From NCBI GenBank assembly GCA_004554775.1, contig SFKI01000005.1:1-64000 (forward strand): a stretch of DNA of 64,000 bases. The letters run 5' to 3'. The notes under the pieces were generated by a model, which was not told the DNA's origin, did no database searches, and saw nothing but the letters and a program-made list of their open reading frames with translations. The position numbers and the translations under genes are program-made. Of this stretch, positions 24,944 through 33,166 are shown in pieces. Each line of letters begins with the position of its first letter. Within the stretch, counting starts at the first letter, position 1. The DNA comes from Subdoligranulum variabile (GTDB taxonomy: Bacteria > Bacillota > Clostridia > Oscillospirales > Ruminococcaceae).

Positions 24944-25561
24944 TTACAGTTCGGCAAAGGCTTTCAGCAGCCGCAGGCCGGTATCGCCGGATTTTTCCGG
25001 GTGGAACTGGGTGCCGTAGACGTTGCCGCTGCGCACCGCGCCTGTGACGGGGATGCTGTACTCGCTGGTGGCAAGGGTCGAAGCAGCGCAGTTTTTGGCG
25101 TAAAAGCTGTGTACGTAGTAGACGTACTCGCCGTTTTTCACGTACTTGAACAGCGGGTCAGCCTCGCGCCCGGGCACGATGTCCAGCGCGTTCCAGCCGA
25201 TGTGTGGCACTTTCAGTTTGGGGTCGGCCAGATCGTCCGCCAGCGGGCAGACCTCGCCGGGAATCAGCCCCAGCCCGGCGTGCGTGCCGTACTCGTAGCT
25301 TTTGTCAAACAGCAGCTGCATGCCTAAGCAGATGCCCAGCAGCGGTTTGGTTTCGATTTCTTTTTTGATGACGGGTACCAGGCCGGTGGCTTCGAGTTTA
25401 GCCATGGCGTCGCCAAACGCCCCCACGCCGGGCAGCAGAATGTGGCTGGCGGCGTGCAGGTCAGCGGCCTCGCGGGTCACGCGCACCTCCACCCCCAGGC
25501 TTTTCACGCTGGACGACAGGCTGAACAGGTTCCCCACCCCATAATCAACAATCGCAATCAT
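24944..25561 (-). CDS. hisH: imidazole glycerol phosphate synthase glutaminase subunit HisH
   Basis: A 205-residue class I glutamine amidotransferase starting MIAIVDYGVGNLFSLSSSVK at 25561, with GAGGGGG seven bases upstream. The oxyanion motif HILLPGVGAFGDAM, the nucleophile cysteine in LLGICLGMQLLFD (about residue 77) and the His/Glu in YGTQFHPEKSG near the C terminus are all present. It feeds ammonia to HisF. The frame opens four bases inside hisC's stop region, but the nearer ATG is better supported. hisB, often found just upstream of hisH, is absent here. Confidence 0.97.
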   Translation of the reverse strand: MIAIVDYGVGNLFSLSSSVKSLGVEVRVTREAADLHAASHILLPGVGAFGDAMAKLEATGLVPVIKKEIETKPLLGICLGMQLLFDKSYEYGTHAGLGLIPGEVCPLADDLADPKLKVPHIGWNALDIVPGREADPLFKYVKNGEYVYYVHSFYAKNCAASTLATSEYSIPVTGAVRSGNVYGTQFHPEKSGDTGLRLLKAFAEL

Positions 25562-25587
25562 CGCAGTTCCCCCTCTATGATAATCGG

Positions 25588-26652
25588 TCAATGAGCCAAA
25601 ATTTCATCCAGCACCGTAAAGAAACGCTGCATTTCGGCGTCGGTGCCGATGGTGATGCGCAGGTAATTCGAGATGCGCGGCGCGTTGAAATGGCGGATCA
25701 AAATGCCCTGCGCGCGCAGCTTTTCAAAAATTTCCCTGCACGGCATGCGGTCGGCGGTCGCAAACAGGAAATTGGTGGCCGAATCAAATACGGTAAAGCC
25801 GCGCTGGCGCAGTTTTTCGGTGGTGTCGGCGCGGGTCGCCAGCAGCTTTGCCGTAATATCGCGGAAATACGCTTCATCCCGGATGGCTGCTGTACCGGCG
25901 GCCTGGGTCATAGAGTTGACATTGTACGGGCTGTAGCTGAACTTGACGCGGTTCATGTCAGCGATCAGTTCGGGCCGGGCAATGCAGTAGCCCAGCCGCG
26001 CGCCCGCCAGGTTGTGCGTTTTGGAGAAGGTGTGCGTAATGACCAGATTGTCATATTTTTCCAGCAGCGGCAGGCAGCTGGATCCGGCGGGGGCAAACTC
26101 CACATAGGTCTCGTCCACGACCACGATGTTGTCGGGGTTCGTTTTCAGCACTTCCTCAATGCCCGCCACCGGGGCCAGCAGGCTGGTGGGGGCGTTGGGG
26201 TTGGCAATGACGATCGTTTCATGTAGACCGCAATACTTTTTCAAGTCGATGGTCAGATCGGCTTCCAGCGGGATGACATGCTGCGGAATATGCAGCAAAT
26301 CACACAAAACCGTGTAAAAACTGTAGGTTACATCGGCAAAGGCAAGCGGGGTGTGCTCATCGCAAAAGGCCCGCAGTGCCAGCAGCAGGTTTTCGTCGCT
26401 GCCGTTGCCGCACAAGATGTTTTCCGGCTGCACGCCCCAGTGCGCGGCGATGGCCTCGTTCAGCGTGCGGTTGGACAGGTCAGAGTACAGCCGCAGCCCC
26501 GGCACCGCCGCCGCGACCGCCGCCGCCACGCCGGGAGCGGGCGGGTACGGGTTTTCGTTGGCGTTGAGCTTGACAAGGTTGTCAATTTTTAATTGTTCGC
26601 CGGGCACATACGGCTCCAGAGATCCCAGCGTTTTCGTAAAATAGCGGCTCAT
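25588..26652 (-). CDS. hisC: histidinol-phosphate aminotransferase
   Basis: A 354-residue PLP fold type I aminotransferase. The N terminus KLNANENPYPPAPGV is the typical substrate-specificity motif. The CGNGSDENLLLALR segment binds the cofactor phosphate, VIANPNAPTSLL and VVDETYVEFA contain the ring-contacting Asn and Asp, and the Schiff-base lysine lies in FSKTHNLAGARLGY. It transfers an amino group to imidazole acetol phosphate. The ATG at 26652 has GGGGAG upstream. It follows hisD after four bases. Confidence 0.97.
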   Translation of the reverse strand: MSRYFTKTLGSLEPYVPGEQLKIDNLVKLNANENPYPPAPGVAAAVAAAVPGLRLYSDLSNRTLNEAIAAHWGVQPENILCGNGSDENLLLALRAFCDEHTPLAFADVTYSFYTVLCDLLHIPQHVIPLEADLTIDLKKYCGLHETIVIANPNAPTSLLAPVAGIEEVLKTNPDNIVVVDETYVEFAPAGSSCLPLLEKYDNLVITHTFSKTHNLAGARLGYCIARPELIADMNRVKFSYSPYNVNSMTQAAGTAAIRDEAYFRDITAKLLATRADTTEKLRQRGFTVFDSATNFLFATADRMPCREIFEKLRAQGILIRHFNAPRISNYLRITIGTDAEMQRFFTVLDEILAH

Positions 26653-26656
26653 GGGC

Positions 26657-27958
26657 TCACTCCCCTTTTTGTTCGTCCTCAAACCGAATGGTCACGCTCT
26701 TGGCGTGGGCGTGTAGGCCCTCATGCTCGGCAAAGTTGGCGATGCGGGCCTGGACTTCGCCCAGGGCTTCGCGGGTGTAGTAGATGAAGCTGGACTTTTT
26801 GACGAAATCATCCACGCCCAGCGGGCTGCTGAACCGCGCGGTGCCGCTGGTGGGCAGCGTGTGGTTGGGGCCAGCAAAGTAATCGCCCAGGGCCTCGGGC
26901 ACGTTTTTGCCCAGGAAGATGCTGCCCGCGTTCTGGATATCGTTGAGCACTGCAAACGGGTCATCCACGCAGATCTCCAAATGCTCGGGCGCAATGATGT
27001 TCACGGCGTCGATCGCTTTCTTCATGTCGTTGGTGACGATGATTTTGCCGTTGGAGTCCACGCTGGCGCGTGCGATGGCGGCGCGGGGCAGCTGCGGGAT
27101 CTGCACTTCCAGCTCGGCCTGCACGGCTTTGGCAAGGTCCCAACTGTCGGTGACAAGCACTGGCGTGGCGAGCTTGTCGTGCTCGGCCTGGCTGAGCAGG
27201 TCGGCTGCGACCCAGGCGGGGTTGCAGCTGCCGTCGGCCAATACCAGAATTTCCGACGGTCCTGCGATCATATCAATGCCGACCTTGCCAAACACCTTGC
27301 GCTTGGCGGTGGCAACGTAGATGTTGCCGGGGCCGACAATCTTGTCCACGGCGGGCACGCTCTCGGTGCCGTAGGCCAGCGCGGCCACGGCCTGCGCGCC
27401 GCCTGTTTTAAAGATGCAGTCGATGCCTGCAATGACCGCCGCCGCCAGGATCCCGGCGTTGACCTTGCCGTCCCTGCCCGCGGGGGTGGTCATGACGATC
27501 TGCTGCACGCCCGCAACCTTGGCGGGGATAACGTCCATCAGCACGGTGGAAGGGTACGCTGCCGTGCCGCCGGGCACGTAGACGCCCGCGCGCTGGATGG
27601 GGGTGTACTTCTGGCCCAGCACCATGCCGGGGCGGTCGTTCAGCACAAAGTTTTTGTGCAGCTGCTGCTCGTGGAAGTGGCGGATATTGGCCGCTGCCAT
27701 TTTCAGCGTCGTAATAAATTCGGGGTCGGAAGCCTCCAACTCGGCAAAGGCTTCATCGATCTCGGCCTGCGTGACCTGCACGCTGTCCAGCTGGGCGTGG
27801 TCGAACTTGGCAGCATAGTCCAGCAAAGCGGCGTCGCCCCGGGCGCGCACATCGGCAATGATGGCGTCGACGGTGGCTTCCACGTCGGCTTCGGCGCGGA
27901 TGTCGCGGTTCAAAATCTCTTCGGGCTTTACTTCGTCAAAATCATACAGGCGGATCAT
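26657..27958 (-). CDS. hisD: histidinol dehydrogenase
   Basis: A 433-residue zinc enzyme with PGGTAAYPSTVLMDVIPAKVAG, GGAQAVAALAYGTESVPAVD, KIVGPGNIYVATAKR, IDMIAGPSEILVLAD (the family signature) and GPNHTLPTSGTARFSSPLGV (zinc-site His). Length is normal. It carries out the last two oxidation steps from histidinol to histidine. Its ATG overlaps the stop of hisZG by four bases (ATGA), giving translational coupling. Confidence 0.98.
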   Translation of the reverse strand: MIRLYDFDEVKPEEILNRDIRAEADVEATVDAIIADVRARGDAALLDYAAKFDHAQLDSVQVTQAEIDEAFAELEASDPEFITTLKMAAANIRHFHEQQLHKNFVLNDRPGMVLGQKYTPIQRAGVYVPGGTAAYPSTVLMDVIPAKVAGVQQIVMTTPAGRDGKVNAGILAAAVIAGIDCIFKTGGAQAVAALAYGTESVPAVDKIVGPGNIYVATAKRKVFGKVGIDMIAGPSEILVLADGSCNPAWVAADLLSQAEHDKLATPVLVTDSWDLAKAVQAELEVQIPQLPRAAIARASVDSNGKIIVTNDMKKAIDAVNIIAPEHLEICVDDPFAVLNDIQNAGSIFLGKNVPEALGDYFAGPNHTLPTSGTARFSSPLGVDDFVKKSSFIYYTREALGEVQARIANFAEHEGLHAHAKSVTIRFEDEQKGE

Positions 27959-29538
27959 TGTGCAAGGGCCTCCTTCATTTTAGTAAGCAGCTCGGTCAGC
28001 TGGGCGTATTTGAACTTGTAGCTTGCCTTGTTGGCGATGAACCGGGCCGAGATGGGCATGAACTCTTCGATCACGGTCAGGTCGTTTTCCTTTAAGGTAG
28101 TGCCGGTCTCGACGATATCCACGATAACGTCAGACAACCCCAAAATCGGCGCTAATTCGATAGAACCGTTGAGCTTGACAATGTCGATATCACGGCCGCG
28201 GCGCTCGTAATGGTCGCGGGCGATGTTGACGAACTTGGTCGCCACCCGCAGCGCTCGACTTTCATCATCCACAAAATTCTTGGGACCGGCCACGCACATG
28301 CGGCACTTGCCCATGCCGGTGTCAAGCAGCTCGTAGACGTCGGCGCCGGACTCGGTCAAAATATCCTTGCCCACGATGCCGATGTCGGCGGCGCCGTGCT
28401 CGACATAAATAGCCACGTCGCTGGGCTTGACGAGGAAGTAGCGCACCCCGGCTTCGGGGTTTTCCACCACCAGCTTGCGGGTGTCGTTGTAGTCCTCGTT
28501 GGCGCTGTACCCGGCCCCCGCCAGCAGTGCGTAGGCTTTATCGCCCAGGCGGCCTTTGGGCAGGGCGATGTTGAGCCAGACCTTTTCCCCGCCCTGCTGC
28601 TGCACCGGCGGCAGCGGTGCGGCCAGGCGTTCCAACTCGTCCAGATACATCGCAAAGCCGATGGCCTTGGCCCCGGGCGTGAAGCGCTGCATCAGGTAGT
28701 CGTACTGGCCGCCTTTGAGCACCGCGCGGGGCACGCCTGCCACGTAGCCGGTAAAGACGATGCCGTTGTAATACTCGGCTTCGTCGGCCATGCTCAGATC
28801 CAACTGCAAGCCGAGGCCCGCTTCACCGAGCGCATTCTGCAACGCTTGCAGCTCGGCCAGGGCAGCTTTCTGTGCGGGGCTGGCGGCGGTGGCCTTGGCG
28901 GCGGTCAGCGTGGCACCAAACGGGCCGTGCAAAGTCAGCAGACCGCAAAGGGCGTCGGCCCCAGCAGCATCCAGCCCGGCATGCAGCGCAGCCTTGCGCA
29001 GCTCGTGCTCGTTTTTGGCGCACAGCAGTTCCACCAGGCGGGCGCGGTAAGCATCAGGGACGTTCAGCGCGTCCAGCAGGCCGGTCACAAAGCCCATGTG
29101 GCTGACTTCCAGCACGGTGGGCACATCCAGCGCGGCCAGGCTGGCCAGCGCCAGGCGCAGCACTTCGGCCTGGACGGCCTCGTCCACCTCGCCCATGCAC
29201 TCCAGCCCCATCTGATGGATGGTCTGGAAGGTGTGGCTTTCGCGGCTGGCGCGGCAGACTTCCTCATTATAATAAAAGCGTTTGCATTCGCCGGGGGCGG
29301 GCTGGGCCGTTTTGGCGATGGACAGCGTCACATCCGGTTTGATGGCACGCAGTTTGCCGTCCAAGTCGGTAAAGGTGATGACCTGCGGGTCCGGCAGAAA
29401 GCGCTGATACTCCTGATACAAGGCGTATTCCTCAAATCGGGAAGCGCGGTACTTGCGGTAGCCGCCCTGCTCATACAGGGCACGCAGGCGGAAGGTCGCC
29501 TGCTCGGCGGGGGTGAAATTTTGCAGTGTCAGCTCCAT
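27955..29538 (-). CDS. hisZG: fused ATP phosphoribosyltransferase: HisZ regulatory + HisG catalytic
   Basis: A 527-residue fusion. Residues 1 to about 310 are HisZ, a histidyl-tRNA-synthetase-like regulatory subunit: FRLRALYEQGGYRKYRASRF, LRAIKPDVTLSIAK, RFYYNEEVCR, YYNGIVFTGY, LKGGQYD. From about 317 the short-form HisG follows: VWLNIALPKGRLGDKAYALL, VKPSDVAIYVEHGAADIGIVGKD, and the PRPP loop DIVETGTTLKENDL. HisZ and HisG are normally separate proteins that form a hetero-octamer, so this fusion fixes their ratio. It commits ATP and PRPP to histidine synthesis. The start at 29538 is chosen because the next ATG upstream lies on the presumed transcription start. Confidence 0.93.
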   Translation of the reverse strand: MELTLQNFTPAEQATFRLRALYEQGGYRKYRASRFEEYALYQEYQRFLPDPQVITFTDLDGKLRAIKPDVTLSIAKTAQPAPGECKRFYYNEEVCRASRESHTFQTIHQMGLECMGEVDEAVQAEVLRLALASLAALDVPTVLEVSHMGFVTGLLDALNVPDAYRARLVELLCAKNEHELRKAALHAGLDAAGADALCGLLTLHGPFGATLTAAKATAASPAQKAALAELQALQNALGEAGLGLQLDLSMADEAEYYNGIVFTGYVAGVPRAVLKGGQYDYLMQRFTPGAKAIGFAMYLDELERLAAPLPPVQQQGGEKVWLNIALPKGRLGDKAYALLAGAGYSANEDYNDTRKLVVENPEAGVRYFLVKPSDVAIYVEHGAADIGIVGKDILTESGADVYELLDTGMGKCRMCVAGPKNFVDDESRALRVATKFVNIARDHYERRGRDIDIVKLNGSIELAPILGLSDVIVDIVETGTTLKENDLTVIEEFMPISARFIANKASYKFKYAQLTELLTKMKEALAQ

Positions 29539-29568
29539 GATGCTCCTACCTCTCTTTTCCATGATCCT

Positions 29569-29597
29569 ATTATACTTTAGCACAGTAAAGATGTAAA
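29569..29597 (-). promoter_or_regulatory. sigma-A promoter of the his operon
   Basis: On the minus strand TTTACA (29597-29592), 17 bases, TATAAT (29574-29569). It leaves a leader of only about 25 bases, so no T-box or leader peptide is present here. Confidence 0.85.
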
Positions 29598-29661
29598 GCG
29601 TTAAACAAAAAATCTGTACAAATTCAGGTGCGGATGTTTGGCTAAAACGGCAACAAAATAG

Positions 29662-29697
29662 AAAAAAGGCGCACCTTTGCAACCAAAGATGCGCCTT
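29662..29697 (-). terminator. terminator after the acidic membrane-anchored protein gene
   Basis: AAGGCGCATCTTTG pairs with CAAAGGTGCGCCTT around four bases, then TTTTTT on the minus strand. It isolates this gene from the his promoter downstream. Confidence 0.9.
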
Positions 29698-29708
29698 GCG
29701 GTTTCTTA

Positions 29709-30125
29709 TCAGCCCTTGCAGCCCTGTTCGTCCCAGTCGCCAAAATCAGCCGGGTCGGCAATTTTGGTAACGTCCAGCTTGCCGTCCTCGGTCTTGGGGA
29801 CTTCCACGGCACCCAGCTCAACGGGGTTGGCGTTGGGGGTGTCATCGCTGGCGGGGGCCTGTACGGGGGCCTCGGCTTCAGCGGCTTTTTCTACGGGAGC
29901 GGCAGCAGATTCTTCAGGTGCAGCGGGGGCTTCTTCAGCCTCGGCAGACGCATCGTCAGCGGGCTCGGCGGTCTCGGCAGTGCCATCCTCGGCGTCTGCT
30001 TCGTCCTCCGGGCCCCAAATATGCTCGTACTCCTCGGTATGTTCATTACGGTTCAAAAAGTAAGCCGCGGCGCCCACAGCAGCAGCGCCAATCGTCAGCC
30101 CAACCAGCTTTTTCAGTAAAGACAT
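29709..30125 (-). CDS. membrane-anchored acidic Ala/Glu-rich protein
   Basis: A 138-residue protein. Residues 4-24 form one membrane segment (LKKLVGLTIGAAAVGAAAYF), reminiscent of YtxH-type anchors. The rest is a strongly acidic, Ala/Glu/Pro-rich, probably disordered stretch (ADAEDGTAETAEPADDASAE and similar), ending with a small conserved-looking tail, TKIADPADFGDWDEQGCKG. I do not recognise a functional domain. It has its own terminator and is transcribed toward the his operon. Confidence 0.7.
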   Translation of the reverse strand: MSLLKKLVGLTIGAAAVGAAAYFLNRNEHTEEYEHIWGPEDEADAEDGTAETAEPADDASAEAEEAPAAPEESAAAPVEKAAEAEAPVQAPASDDTPNANPVELGAVEVPKTEDGKLDVTKIADPADFGDWDEQGCKG

Positions 30126-30236
30126 CGTATGATCCTCTCAATCGCCTTGCGGCACGGCATTTCCGGGAAAACAGGTGTTTCCCTGCAGAATACATACATC
30201 ATAGCGCAAACGCCGCCATTTTGCAAGGGGCTAATT

Positions 30237-30761
30237 TTAAAATTTGTACAAAAACTTTGCCGTCAGGTTTGCCCATGCTCCTGCAGCCAGGCGCGCAGAA
30301 TCCCACTGTGCATCGTAAGGATTGCACTCGTAATCCACATAGTAAAGCACGCCGTCCCACAGGATGAAATTGGTGGGGAAGTAATCGATGTTCAGCCCGG
30401 CCGGGTACAAAAGGCGGCACATTGCCAGCATCTGATCTTCGGCTTGCGGCGGCAGTGTACCTGCCCGCAGCTGTTCCAGCACCGTTGGGCCGGGAATGTA
30501 CTGCTTCACCAGCCGTTCCTGCGCTTCGTCCACCGCCAGCAGGCGCGGCATCGGGAGGCCCAGCGCTGACAAGGTACGGTAAGCCCGCAGCTCGCTTTGC
30601 AGTTTATCTCCAAACTGGTAGTAGCTGCACGGCTCATGGTGGATCTGTTTGACCACTACAGGCCCCGCGCTCCCCTGAGCCAGATAGGAGTAACCGCCTT
30701 TCCCTTTACCAAGCAGCCGCGTTACCGTATAGGTTTGCCCGTTTACCTGTAATGTATCCAT
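30237..30761 (-). CDS. small protein-kinase-fold protein
   Basis: A 174-residue protein with a minimal kinase fold. The glycine loop is LLGKGKGGYSYLAQG (residues 16-30), the ATP lysine is in PVVVKQIHHEP, and the catalytic loop appears as NIDYFPTNFILWDG (Asp...Asn) with the metal Asp in YYVDYECNPY. It is shorter than Hanks kinases and closest in feel to RIO or aminoglycoside-kinase-like proteins of Firmicutes; its substrate is unknown. It lies 12 bases downstream of the MATE gene with AGAGGTG as SD, so the two are likely co-transcribed. Confidence 0.75.
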   Translation of the reverse strand: MDTLQVNGQTYTVTRLLGKGKGGYSYLAQGSAGPVVVKQIHHEPCSYYQFGDKLQSELRAYRTLSALGLPMPRLLAVDEAQERLVKQYIPGPTVLEQLRAGTLPPQAEDQMLAMCRLLYPAGLNIDYFPTNFILWDGVLYYVDYECNPYDAQWDSARLAAGAWANLTAKFLYKF

Positions 30762-30773
30762 ACGGCACCTCTG

Positions 30774-32156
30774 TTACAATTGCTGCATCCAGCTGCGCTT
30801 TTTGAACAGCCGCAGCGAAAGCGCCAGCCGGACACATTCTTCCAGCGAGAGAAGGAAATACACCGGTACAATGGGCAGCTTTAATACAAAGGCTGCCAGC
30901 AGCCCCAGCGGCACGCCAAAGCCCCATGTGCCGATGAGGTCGATCACCAATGTGTAGTTGGTTTTGCCGCCGCTTTTCAAAATGCCGCCGCCCAAGATCA
31001 TATTCTGCACCTTGACCGGCGAGATGATGGCGAATACCACCAGCAGCAGGTAGGCGGTGGCGCGCACCTCCGGCTCGACCCGGTAGATGGTAGTATACAG
31101 CCGCCCGAACACCAGCAGCAGCGCCGACAATACCAGCGAGACTGCCAGCCCGCACCGCATTAGCCGCTGCGCATCGAGGTAAGCGCGGTCATATTCCTGC
31201 GTGCCCAGCGATCTGCCGATGAGGATAGCCGCCGCTTTGGAAAGCCCCGACAGTGCGCCCACCATCAGGCATTGGATGGGCGTGGTCATCGTCATGGCAG
31301 CGCAAGCCAGGGTGCCAATGTTGCCGTAGAGGGCAGAGTAGACATTCTCTCCAAGGCTCCACAAAAACTCGCTGGCCAGCAGCGGCAGCAAAATCTTGGC
31401 GTAGGTAAGCAGCTCTGGCCGGGTAAAGCCCAGCGTGAACCGCAGCTGCCACTGCTTTTGGCGCAGCCGCACAGCCAAAAACAGGTAGACCAGCACGCAG
31501 GAAACCACCTGCGCCGCCACGCTGGCTACCGCAGCCCCCTGTACCCCCAGCGCGGGCAGGCCGCCGTGGCCGAAGATGAGCAGGTAGTTCAGCGCCGTGT
31601 TGATGCACAGCGAGGTGATGCTGGCAATGAGCGGGAAAACGGCAGCCTCCATGCAGCAAAGCAGCGTCTCCGCCATGCTGGACAGTGCCGCCGGGAAGAA
31701 CGACCAGGCGTAGGTCTGCAAATAGGTCTGCCCCAGCGCACGGGTGGCGTCGTCCTGGGTGTACAGCCCTAAGATCGGCCCGGCAAACTGGGTGGAAACC
31801 AGCGTGAACAGTGCGGCGATCGTCAGCGACACCAGCAGATTGATGCTGTAGCTGCGGGCGGCGTTTTTTCGGCTGCCCTGCCCCAGATACTGGGAAATCA
31901 GGATCGCCCCCGCCGCTGCGACGGCGCTGAGCACCACATTGTGGATGGACGCAAACTTGCCGCCCAGCCCGATGCCCGAGATGCTGGCGCTGCCCAGTTG
32001 GCCGATCATGACCTGGTCAATGATGCTGAAGGATGCCCGCAGCATGCTTTGCAGCGTGACCGGCAGGGCGATACGCACAAGGCTGTGGGCAAAGGTGCGG
32101 TCGCCAAAAAAACGGGCAAGCCCGCCCCCGACGGCGGAAGAAGAACGGAAACTCAT
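30774..32156 (-). CDS. MATE family multidrug/toxin exporter
   Basis: A 460-residue membrane protein with about 12 hydrophobic segments in two similar halves. The first half has FSIIDQVMIGQLGSASISGIGLGGK, the second FLWSLGENVYSALYGNIGTLA and AAAILIGRSLGTQEYDRAY, all typical of MATE transporters (Na+ or H+ driven). The substrate is not predictable. AAGGAG lies ten bases before the ATG. It is divergent from an AraC regulator that might control it, and followed closely by the kinase-like gene. Confidence 0.93.
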   Translation of the reverse strand: MSFRSSSAVGGGLARFFGDRTFAHSLVRIALPVTLQSMLRASFSIIDQVMIGQLGSASISGIGLGGKFASIHNVVLSAVAAAGAILISQYLGQGSRKNAARSYSINLLVSLTIAALFTLVSTQFAGPILGLYTQDDATRALGQTYLQTYAWSFFPAALSSMAETLLCCMEAAVFPLIASITSLCINTALNYLLIFGHGGLPALGVQGAAVASVAAQVVSCVLVYLFLAVRLRQKQWQLRFTLGFTRPELLTYAKILLPLLASEFLWSLGENVYSALYGNIGTLACAAMTMTTPIQCLMVGALSGLSKAAAILIGRSLGTQEYDRAYLDAQRLMRCGLAVSLVLSALLLVFGRLYTTIYRVEPEVRATAYLLLVVFAIISPVKVQNMILGGGILKSGGKTNYTLVIDLIGTWGFGVPLGLLAAFVLKLPIVPVYFLLSLEECVRLALSLRLFKKRSWMQQL

Positions 32157-32204
32157 ACGGACACTCCTTAGTAAATGCGTATTGTCATTATACTATGATT
32201 TGTA

Positions 32205-32233
32205 TTGCAATTCATTCATAAAAGTCTTATACT
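32205..32233 (+). promoter_or_regulatory. promoter of the AraC gene at 32273
   Basis: TTGCAA (32205-32210), 17 bases, TATACT (32228-32233). A minus-strand TATAAT at 32192-32187 probably serves the MATE gene, so the two promoters face away from each other in this 116-base gap. Confidence 0.7.
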
Positions 32234-32272
32234 TCTAACAGAATCCTATGATTTTGCAAAGGAGCGCTGCCC

Positions 32273-33166
32273 ATGTCCATCCGTCCCGATGTCCCGGCCA
32301 TTCTGTCCGATGGGCAGAAAGTAAAAGTCCACGGAAGCGAAGCCTTTCCCTTCGCCGTCTACCGCGGCATCATGCCCACGTTTATCCCTGCCTATCCCCT
32401 GCACTACCACGAGGAGATGGAGCTGATCTGCTGCGAGGCAGGCTGCGGCATCATCACCATTGATCGCAAGACCGTGCCGCTGCAGCCCGGCGAGGTGGCG
32501 GTAATTTTGCCCGGGCAGATCCACGCCATCGCAGTGGAGGGAAACGGGACGTTCAGCTATTACAATATCCTGTTTCGCTTTTCGCTGCTGGAGCTGCCGG
32601 ACAGCGAGACCTACCGCCGTTTTTTGGCACCGCTGGCAGACGGCAGCATGGAAGTGCCCGCCCGCATACAAAAAGACAGCCCCCTGGGCAGGGAACTGTC
32701 GGAAAACGTATGGATGCTGATTGAAAAGCGCAAAGAAAATACAGCACTGCGCATAAAAGCCTGCCTGTACGGCGTGATGGATACGCTGTGCAAAGCCGCA
32801 ATACCCGCCCGGCACCCCACAGGGGGCGAGCACCGGGATACCCGCCTGCTGCGCCAGACCGTGCAGTACGTGGACCGCCACTACCCCGAGAAGATCACGG
32901 TAGCGGCCATCAGCGCCGAGTGCGGCTACAGCAGCAGCCATTTTATGAAGCGGTTCCATGACCTGACCGGCACCAGCTTTGCGCAGTACCTCATCCACTT
33001 TCGGCTGGAAAAGGCCGCAGTGCTGCTGCGGGGCAGCCGGTACACCGTGCTGGAAATTGCCGCGCGGTGCGGGTTTGACAATGCCTCTTACTTTACGCGG
33101 GCGTTCACCCGGCAGTATGGGGTATCCCCCACCGTCTACAGGAAGAACGATAAAACAGACGTTTAA
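32273..33166 (+). CDS. AraC family transcriptional regulator
   Basis: A 297-residue regulator with an N-terminal cupin (PLHYHEEMELICCEAGCGII, then PLQPGEVAVILPGQIHAI) and two C-terminal helix-turn-helix motifs: ITVAAISAECGYSSSHFMKRF and YTVLEIAARCGFDNASYFTRAF, followed by YGVSPTVYRKN. AAAGGAG lies nine bases before the ATG. The metal-like cupin His cluster (H-Y-H) is kept, so it likely senses a sugar or small metabolite. It is divergent from the MATE exporter. Its 3' end overlaps the convergent gene by four bases. Confidence 0.9.
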   Translation: MSIRPDVPAILSDGQKVKVHGSEAFPFAVYRGIMPTFIPAYPLHYHEEMELICCEAGCGIITIDRKTVPLQPGEVAVILPGQIHAIAVEGNGTFSYYNILFRFSLLELPDSETYRRFLAPLADGSMEVPARIQKDSPLGRELSENVWMLIEKRKENTALRIKACLYGVMDTLCKAAIPARHPTGGEHRDTRLLRQTVQYVDRHYPEKITVAAISAECGYSSSHFMKRFHDLTGTSFAQYLIHFRLEKAAVLLRGSRYTVLEIAARCGFDNASYFTRAFTRQYGVSPTVYRKNDKTDV

